Assembly: GCF_030409795.1 (NCBI RefSeq)
Contig: NZ_JAUFQN010000019.1
Span: forward strand, 124,001 to 188,000
DNA length: 64,000 bases
Reading direction: 5' to 3'
Source: Flavobacterium paronense
Lineage (GTDB): Bacteria; Bacteroidota; Bacteroidia; Flavobacteriales; Flavobacteriaceae
Under the pieces are notes generated by a model. It was given only the letters and a program-made list of their open reading frames with translations. It made no database searches and was not told where the DNA came from. Every line of letters begins with the position of its first letter. Within the stretch, counting starts at the first letter, position 1. Positions 58,568-64,000 of this stretch are shown here, in pieces. Made by a program: the position numbers and the translations under genes.

Positions 58568-60712
58568 TTATTTTTTATTTTTTGAAGCAACTATTTTTAA
58601 TTCTCTAATTAAATTATCAGCTTCAGCAAATTTATCTATGATGAACAAAACATAGCGAATATCAACCATGATATTTCTACATATTTCAGGAGAATAGTAG
58701 ATATCGCTCATTGTTCCTTCCCAAACTCTATCAAAGTTTATTCCAATTAAATTTCCTTTGGCATCTAATGCGGGGCTTCCGGAATTTCCACCAGTGGTGT
58801 GGTTTGTAGCTATAAAATTTAATGGCATTCTTCCATTTACACCATAAATACCATAATCTTTAGCATTATATAAATCAATTAGTTTTTTTGGAGCGTCAAA
58901 CTCGTAATCGCCTGGGATATATTTTTCGACAACACCATCTAAATAGGAGAAAGGCTCGTAAAAAACCGCATCATTTGGTTTGTAACCCTTGATTTTTCCA
59001 TAGGTCACACGAAGTGTGCTATTTGCGTCAGGAAAATTTCTGTTTTTAGGAAATAATTCTAAGATGGCTTTCATATAGGTTCTTTGCGTAGCTGTATTTC
59101 TTAAATTTATTTCTTCATATTTTGGTAATACATTTTTTACATGTGTATCAACAATTGCTTTAGCCACTTTATATCCTTCGTCATTGTTTAATTTTTCTAA
59201 AACAGTTTTTACATCACCAGTTAATAGTTCTTTGACTTTATCATAACTTACCAATTGCGATTTAGTAAAAACTTCATTGGCTACATTTTCAGCATTGCTA
59301 TTTTCTAATGAATTTGGTAAAAATTGTTTTGGATACTTTTTGCTATAAATAGTAAGTAACTGTTTGAAAACTTCCTGATTAACTTTAGGATTGAATTCAT
59401 CATAAAATTCGCCCCAACCATTTATTAAGGCGCTTCTTCTATCGTTAAACTCTTGTTCGCCTTTGGTGATATAGAGTTGTTCTAATTGATATAATTTATA
59501 GCCAATATTTAATATTTCAGAATTTGTTCCTACAATTTCATTGAAATAATCTCTTGCTAGAGCGTAATCTTTAATTTCTGCATAATTTTTTTCAAATTCA
59601 GGAATCAAATTTCCATATTCCATTTGTTTTCCTTCTTGGATAACTTTCTCTTCAAATTGTTTTTCAAATTTTTGTTTTGCTCCAACAGCATTCGATCTTT
59701 TCAAACCTTTAATTTCTCCTTGCCATTTTTTCCATGCATTTGCTATAGTTTGGTTTTTAGAAGCGTATTGAATTTTAATAGCTTTATCATTACGCATAAA
59801 ACCATCCTGCACTTTTAAAGTAATATCCCGAATTTCAATTTTAGCCGGATCAGAAGTATTCATGATTTGTTCAACCGCAAACGAAGGCAAGTATTCCTGA
59901 GTTGTGCCTGGATAACCTAAAATCATCGTAAAATCATTTTCTTTCAAACCTTTAATTGAAATTGGAAAATAATACTTTGGTTTATAAGGAACATTATCAG
60001 CTGAATATTCGGCCGGACGATTATTTTTATCAGCATAAATTCGGAACAATGAAAAGTCGCCTGTATGTCTTGGCCAAACCCAATTATCTGTAACATCTGC
60101 AAATTTTCCAATGGAACTTGGCGGTGCACCAACAAGTCGAATATCTTTAAATGTCTCGGTTACAAAAAGCAAATATTGGTTTCCGTTATAAAATGTTTTA
60201 ATCACGTTTTCTTCCCAAGTTTCTTTTGGTAATGTTTTGGTCAGAGTAGCAATGTTTTCCTGGATTTTTTTCTGTTTATCAGCTTCTGAAATAATAGGAG
60301 CAACACTATCCAAAACTTTTGTAGTAATATCTTCAATGCGCACAACAAAGGAAACTATCATGCCTTTGTTAGGCAACTCATCTTCCATTTTGTATGCCCA
60401 AAAACCATCTGCCAAATAATCATGCTCAACTGTTGAGTGATTTTGAATAGCATCATAACCGCAATGGTGATTGGTTAAAATCAAACCTTTATCCGAGATC
60501 ACTTCGGCAGTACATTTCTTGTCAAATTGAGGAACACCATCTTTAATACTCGATTTATTGATTGAATAAATCTGCTCGGCTGTGATTTTCATGCCAAGGC
60601 TTTTCATTTCATCTTCGTTCATTCCTTTTAACAAAGAAGGAATCCACATGCCGCCTTGTTGTGCGGAAACTTGTGCTAAAACAAATAAAATAAGTAGTCT
60701 TAAAAATTTCAT
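58568..60712 (-). CDS. S46 dipeptidyl-peptidase, DPP11-like
   Basis: An exported 714-residue serine exopeptidase that removes dipeptides from peptide N-termini. Signal peptide MKFLRLLILFVLAQVSAQ; catalytic triad His83 (LILTNHHCGYDAI), Asp219 (PRHTGDFSLFRIY) and Ser644 (TGGNSGSPAL). The residue 18 after the catalytic Ser is Arg662 (INFDRVWEG). In P. gingivalis that place (Ser655, Arg673) is Arg in DPP11, which prefers Asp/Glu at P1, and Gly in DPP7, which prefers hydrophobic P1. So DPP11-type specificity is predicted. These enzymes feed peptide-using Bacteroidetes. It lies 41 nt after kdtA on the same strand. Confidence 0.92.
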   Translation of the reverse strand: MKFLRLLILFVLAQVSAQQGGMWIPSLLKGMNEDEMKSLGMKITAEQIYSINKSSIKDGVPQFDKKCTAEVISDKGLILTNHHCGYDAIQNHSTVEHDYLADGFWAYKMEDELPNKGMIVSFVVRIEDITTKVLDSVAPIISEADKQKKIQENIATLTKTLPKETWEENVIKTFYNGNQYLLFVTETFKDIRLVGAPPSSIGKFADVTDNWVWPRHTGDFSLFRIYADKNNRPAEYSADNVPYKPKYYFPISIKGLKENDFTMILGYPGTTQEYLPSFAVEQIMNTSDPAKIEIRDITLKVQDGFMRNDKAIKIQYASKNQTIANAWKKWQGEIKGLKRSNAVGAKQKFEKQFEEKVIQEGKQMEYGNLIPEFEKNYAEIKDYALARDYFNEIVGTNSEILNIGYKLYQLEQLYITKGEQEFNDRRSALINGWGEFYDEFNPKVNQEVFKQLLTIYSKKYPKQFLPNSLENSNAENVANEVFTKSQLVSYDKVKELLTGDVKTVLEKLNNDEGYKVAKAIVDTHVKNVLPKYEEINLRNTATQRTYMKAILELFPKNRNFPDANSTLRVTYGKIKGYKPNDAVFYEPFSYLDGVVEKYIPGDYEFDAPKKLIDLYNAKDYGIYGVNGRMPLNFIATNHTTGGNSGSPALDAKGNLIGINFDRVWEGTMSDIYYSPEICRNIMVDIRYVLFIIDKFAEADNLIRELKIVASKNKK

Positions 60713-60753
60713 AGTGTAAATTATTGATAGAAATAATGAGTTTGCTGTTAGTT

Positions 60754-61989
60754 TTATTTGTTACAAATATGTTTCAAAATAACAGCGGTTGCGCCTTTAT
60801 TCATTTGAACAAAAGTGCTGCAAATATGCCCTTTTTCGTGACGAATGTCTTCGTTAGAAATCAAATTGGAAAAAGCATCGTTAAGCTCATTTTGATTCGA
60901 AATAGAAACGCAACCTTCCTGATGAACTAACGCGACAACTTCTGCAAAATGCGAAAAATTTGGACCAACAATAATTGGAATACCAAAAGTGGCCGGTTCC
61001 AATATATTATGTACGCCAGGATTTCCAAACCCGCCACCAACATAGGCGATATCAGCATAACTGTAGATTTTGGTCAGAATCCCAATGGTATCAACAATTA
61101 AAACATCGTAATCTGATAAATCGATATTCTCTTTTTCTGAAAATAAAATCACTTTTTTAGAAATCGAACTTTTCAATTCCTGAATTTGTTCTGATTTGAT
61201 ATTGTGTGGCGCAATTATAAATTTTACTTTTTCATTGGTTTTGTTGATGTAATTTACGAGAAGGCTTTCGTCTTTTGGCCATGAACTTCCTATGACAATT
61301 GTTGTTGTGTTGTTTTTGAATTGTTTGATAAAATCCAAAGAATTATCTCGTTCCAAAATAGAAACTACACGGTCAAAACGTGTATCGCCCGAGATTTTTA
61401 CATTATTGAAACCTAGTTTCTGAAGCAACAATTTCGACTTTTCATTCTGAACGAAAAAGTAATCAAATGTTTTCAGAGCGTTTCTATAAAACCCGCCATA
61501 CCATTTGAAAAAAGCCTGATTTTCTCTGAAAATTCCAGAAATTAAATAGGTTTTGATATCCAAATTTTTTAATTCATTCAAATAATTTGGCCAATATTCA
61601 TATTTGATAAAGAAAACTAAATCCGGATGAACCAGTTTTAGAAATTGCTTTGCATTTGATTTAGTATCTAAAGGCAAATAAACCGTAACATTTGCAACAG
61701 TATTGTTTTTTCTTACTTCATAGCCAGAAGGCGAAAAGAAAGTCACAACAATTTTATGATTAGGGAATTGGATTTTGATTTTTTCCATTACAGGCAGACC
61801 CTGTTCGAATTCTCCTAATGAAGCTGCATGAAACCAAATTGTTTTGTCTTCGGGATTTATTTTACTAGTTAAAGTCTCAAAAACAGTCTTTCTTCCATCA
61901 ACAAACAGCTTCATTTTGGGACTGAAAAGCACCAACAATTTCAGTATTTGTGAAGCAAAAAGCAGCAATAAATTGTATAGAAAAAGCAT
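60754..61989 (-). CDS. kdtA: 3-deoxy-D-manno-octulosonic acid (Kdo) transferase
   Basis: Adds Kdo from CMP-Kdo to the lipid A precursor at the inner membrane. The 411-residue GT30 protein has an N-terminal membrane helix (residues 2-24), the catalytic Glu60 in HAASLGEFEQGLP, and the donor-side motifs GSSWPKDE and VGGGFGNPGVHNILEPATFGIP. The family is about 400-430 residues. It diverges from the aminotransferase gene, so LPS core and surface-sugar genes share the promoter region. Confidence 0.95.
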   Translation of the reverse strand: MLFLYNLLLLFASQILKLLVLFSPKMKLFVDGRKTVFETLTSKINPEDKTIWFHAASLGEFEQGLPVMEKIKIQFPNHKIVVTFFSPSGYEVRKNNTVANVTVYLPLDTKSNAKQFLKLVHPDLVFFIKYEYWPNYLNELKNLDIKTYLISGIFRENQAFFKWYGGFYRNALKTFDYFFVQNEKSKLLLQKLGFNNVKISGDTRFDRVVSILERDNSLDFIKQFKNNTTTIVIGSSWPKDESLLVNYINKTNEKVKFIIAPHNIKSEQIQELKSSISKKVILFSEKENIDLSDYDVLIVDTIGILTKIYSYADIAYVGGGFGNPGVHNILEPATFGIPIIVGPNFSHFAEVVALVHQEGCVSISNQNELNDAFSNLISNEDIRHEKGHICSTFVQMNKGATAVILKHICNK

Positions 61990-62056
61990 CCTAAAAAATT
62001 TGTTGCGCTAAAATACGTTTCTTTTGCCGAATAGGATATTCTACTTCAGAATTTCT

Positions 62057-62064
62057 TACTTTTG
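62057..62064 (+). promoter_or_regulatory. Promoter -7 element for the aminotransferase gene
   Basis: TACTTTTG, exact TAnnTTTG, 19 nt before the ATG. It rules against the longer in-frame ATG at 62024. Confidence 0.55.
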
Positions 62065-62083
62065 TGGCTCAAATTTCAATCGT

Positions 62084-63217
62084 ATGAAAAAAATACAAAT
62101 GGTTGACTTAAAAAGTCAATACGAAAAAATAAAAACTACTGTCGATGCTTCTATTCAAGAGGTTTTAGACACAACAACTTATATCAACGGACCAAAAGTT
62201 CACGAGTTTCAAAAAAATCTTGAAGAATATTTGGATGTAAAACACGTAATTCCTTGTGCCAACGGAACTGATGCTTTGCAAATTGCCATGATGGGATTGG
62301 GTTTACAACCTGGTGATGAAGTTATCACTGCCGATTTTACGTTCGCTGCAACCGTTGAAGTTATTGCTTTATTGCAATTAACTCCAGTTTTAGTTGATGT
62401 TGATGTGGTAAATATGAACATTTCTATTGATGCTATAAAGAAAGCAATCACCCCAAAAACAAAAGCAATTGTTCCTGTTCATTTGTTCGGAAGAGCAGCG
62501 AATATGGAAGCTATCATGCGAATTGCTAAAGAACACAATTTATATGTAATTGAAGATAATGCACAGGCTATTGGCGCAAACTGCAAATTCTCTGATGGAA
62601 CTAAGAAGAAAGCTGGAACGATTGGTCATGTGTCTTCAACATCGTTTTTTCCCTCTAAAAACTTAGGTTGTTATGGTGATGGTGGAGCTATTTTCACCAA
62701 TGACGATGCGTTAGCACACACCATTCGCGGAATTGTAAATCACGGAATGTACATACGTTATCATCATGATGTGGTTGGAGTAAATTCGCGTTTGGATAGC
62801 ATTCAGGCAGCCGTTTTGAATGCAAAATTACCATTGTTGGATAGTTATAATGCAGCACGACAAAATGCAGCACGAAAATATTCAGCAACTTTTGAAGGAC
62901 ATAAAAATGTAATTGCACCATATATCTGTGATATTTGTGATTGTCATGTTTTTCATCAATATACTTTGAGAATAATTGATGCTGATAGAGATGCTTTGAT
63001 GGAACATTTATTGGCAAAAGGGATTCCATGCGCAATTTATTATCCAATTCCGTTGCATTCACAAAAAGCATACGTAGATTCAAGGTATAAAGAGGAAGAT
63101 TTTCCAGTAACTAATCAATTGGTGAAAGAAGTAATTTCGTTGCCAATGCACACCGAGCTTGATGACGAGCAAATAAAATTTATTACAGATAGCGTTTTAG
63201 AGTTTCTAAACAGATAA
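62084..63217 (+). CDS. DegT/DnrJ/EryC1/StrS-family sugar aminotransferase
   Basis: A 377-residue PLP enzyme that aminates keto-sugar nucleotides for surface polysaccharide. The N-terminus is MKKIQMVDLKSQYEKIK, typical of the family. PLP-contacting residues are in ANGTDALQIAM, Asp158 (VIEDNAQAIGA) and the Schiff-base Lys192 (FFPSKNLGCYGDGG). It most resembles WbpE/WlbC-type enzymes that act on UDP-3-keto-GlcNAcA, but the exact substrate is not readable from sequence. It is followed by galE after an 84-bp word-repeat gap. Confidence 0.93.
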   Translation: MKKIQMVDLKSQYEKIKTTVDASIQEVLDTTTYINGPKVHEFQKNLEEYLDVKHVIPCANGTDALQIAMMGLGLQPGDEVITADFTFAATVEVIALLQLTPVLVDVDVVNMNISIDAIKKAITPKTKAIVPVHLFGRAANMEAIMRIAKEHNLYVIEDNAQAIGANCKFSDGTKKKAGTIGHVSSTSFFPSKNLGCYGDGGAIFTNDDALAHTIRGIVNHGMYIRYHHDVVGVNSRLDSIQAAVLNAKLPLLDSYNAARQNAARKYSATFEGHKNVIAPYICDICDCHVFHQYTLRIIDADRDALMEHLLAKGIPCAIYYPIPLHSQKAYVDSRYKEEDFPVTNQLVKEVISLPMHTELDDEQIKFITDSVLEFLNR

Positions 63218-63218
63218 A

Positions 63219-63296
63219 AGATAATAGACTAAGAGATGAAAGACAAAATTGTAGATAAAAAACTATTATCTATTCGTCTATCATCTATCATCTAAA
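63219..63296. repeat. Degenerate inverted word repeat before galE
   Basis: AGATAATAG (63219-63227) pairs with CTATTATCT (63263-63271), with further AGATGAAAGAC and ATCTATCATCT words. It fills the gap between the aminotransferase gene and galE. Confidence 0.55.
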
Positions 63297-63301
63297 AACA
63301 T

Positions 63302-64000
63302 ATGAAAATACTAGTAACTGGCGGTTTAGGATTTATAGGTTCACACACAGTTGTTGAATTGCAAAATGAAGGTTTTGAAGTCATTGCGATTGACAACCTT
63401 TCCAATTCGTCTATAGATGTTCTTGACGGAATTGAGAAAATCACAGGCAAAAGACCAATTTTCGAAAACATTGATTTAAGAGAGAAATCGGCGGTTCAGA
63501 AATTTTTTAAAAAACATAACGATATTGTCGGCATAATTCATTTTGCTGCCTCAAAAGCGGTTGGAGAAAGTGTTGAAAATCCTTTACTGTATTATGAAAA
63601 CAATATAAATTCGTTAGTTTACCTTTTACAGGAAATGGTAAATTTACCACAAGCTAATTTTATTTTTAGTTCTTCGTGTACAGTTTACGGTCAAGCCGAA
63701 AAGATGCCAATTACTGAGGATGCTTCTGTTCAGCCAGCAAATTCACCTTACGGGAATACAAAACAAATAGGTGAAGAAATTATAAATGATGTTGCAAAAG
63801 TCACCAATATCAATGCTGTTTTATTGCGTTATTTCAATCCAATTGGTGCGCATTCAAGTGCCGAAATAGGAGAATTACCTCTTGGAATTCCACAAAACCT
63901 AGTGCCATTCATTACCCAAACAGCTTTTGGTTTAAGAAAAGAACTTTCAGTTTATGGTAATGATTATCCTACACCAGACGGAACTTGTATCCGAGATTAT
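63302..64000 (+). CDS. galE: UDP-glucose 4-epimerase, N-terminal part (cut by window end)
   Basis: The first 233 codons of an SDR-fold epimerase that interconverts UDP-glucose and UDP-galactose. The NAD-binding motif GGLGFIGSHT is at the N-terminus, followed by AIDNLSNSS, HFAASKAVGESVENPL, SSSCTVYGQAE, the catalytic SPYGNTK (YxxxK) and LLRYFNPIGAH. The frame is open to the last base; the complete protein should be about 335-340 residues. It probably belongs to the surface-sugar cluster with the preceding aminotransferase. Confidence 0.95.
   Translation, partial: MKILVTGGLGFIGSHTVVELQNEGFEVIAIDNLSNSSIDVLDGIEKITGKRPIFENIDLREKSAVQKFFKKHNDIVGIIHFAASKAVGESVENPLLYYENNINSLVYLLQEMVNLPQANFIFSSSCTVYGQAEKMPITEDASVQPANSPYGNTKQIGEEIINDVAKVTNINAVLLRYFNPIGAHSSAEIGELPLGIPQNLVPFITQTAFGLRKELSVYGNDYPTPDGTCIRDY

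Overview
This AT-rich window looks like a chromosomal segment of a gliding member of the Flavobacteriaceae, most likely a Flavobacterium. The signs are the end of sprA next to gcvH and a remB-like gene, a PorG homologue upstream of uppS-bamA-ompH-ompH, two secreted proteins with type IX secretion (T9SS) type B tails, a SprF/PorP-like partner, and many TAnnTTTG promoter elements with little sign of Shine-Dalgarno leaders. Nearly everything is core or lineage-typical. I see no prophage, insertion sequence, CRISPR array or rRNA.

Layout. 1-4570: T9SS/gliding block (SprA C-terminus, GcvH, VanZ-like, RemB-like). 4571-4984: the only gene-free stretch above 300 bp, holding a 22-bp palindrome array and a REP-like repeat. 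4985-10235: cytochrome oxidase assembly and accessory cluster (CyoE, two subunit III proteins, subunit IV, a cysteine-less thioredoxin-fold protein, SCO, DUF420, and a small QCAMCRA protein). 10257-16485: DUF4403 lipoprotein, TolC-HlyD pair, TsaB, MscS and a helical protein. 16536-19556: thioredoxin-domain/DUF255 protein and an Nfu-type Fe-S protein. 19687-27044: a 2117-residue repeat adhesin and its SprF-like partner. 27087-36010: gamma carbonic anhydrase, then on the minus strand CBS, nadK, porG, uppS, bamA, two ompH and murI, an envelope-building run. 36116-41608: pdxJ, alpha/beta hydrolase, holin-family membrane protein, tig, clpP, clpX. 41868-50284: TonB-type receptor, a GH3 / 46-residue lipoprotein / EamA operon, DUF2797, and a large AsmA-like protein. 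50463-57652: a folK-deoxynucleoside kinase fusion, a C-type-lectin T9SS protein, TrmH-like methyltransferase, DUF1573 and mutS. 57797-58067: tRNA-Gly(GCC) and tRNA-Leu(TAA). 58196-64000: Ala-rich lipoprotein, a DPP11-like S46 peptidase, kdtA, a sugar aminotransferase and the start of galE.

How the parts connect. SprA, PorG, RemB, the SprF-like protein and the two type B cargo proteins belong to secretion and surface adhesion. BamA, the Skp/OmpH chaperones, UppS, MurI, KdtA and GalE build the envelope. The oxidase cluster supplies heme O/A synthesis, copper delivery and small subunits, but the catalytic subunits I and II are not in this window.

The least explained signals are intergenic: two arrays of palindromes with an exact 22-bp centre-to-centre spacing (4585-4694 and 41668-41755), a dispersed REP-like family (one copy supplies the murI stop codon), degenerate short-word repeats (one forms the signal peptide and stop of a small protein), and terminators whose T-tract runs straight into the promoter of the next gene. 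Gene-level oddities are a 46-residue lipoprotein translationally coupled to a TTG-started EamA transporter, a base-composition step inside the giant adhesin gene, and non-ATG starts for TsaB, MutS, EamA and BamA.
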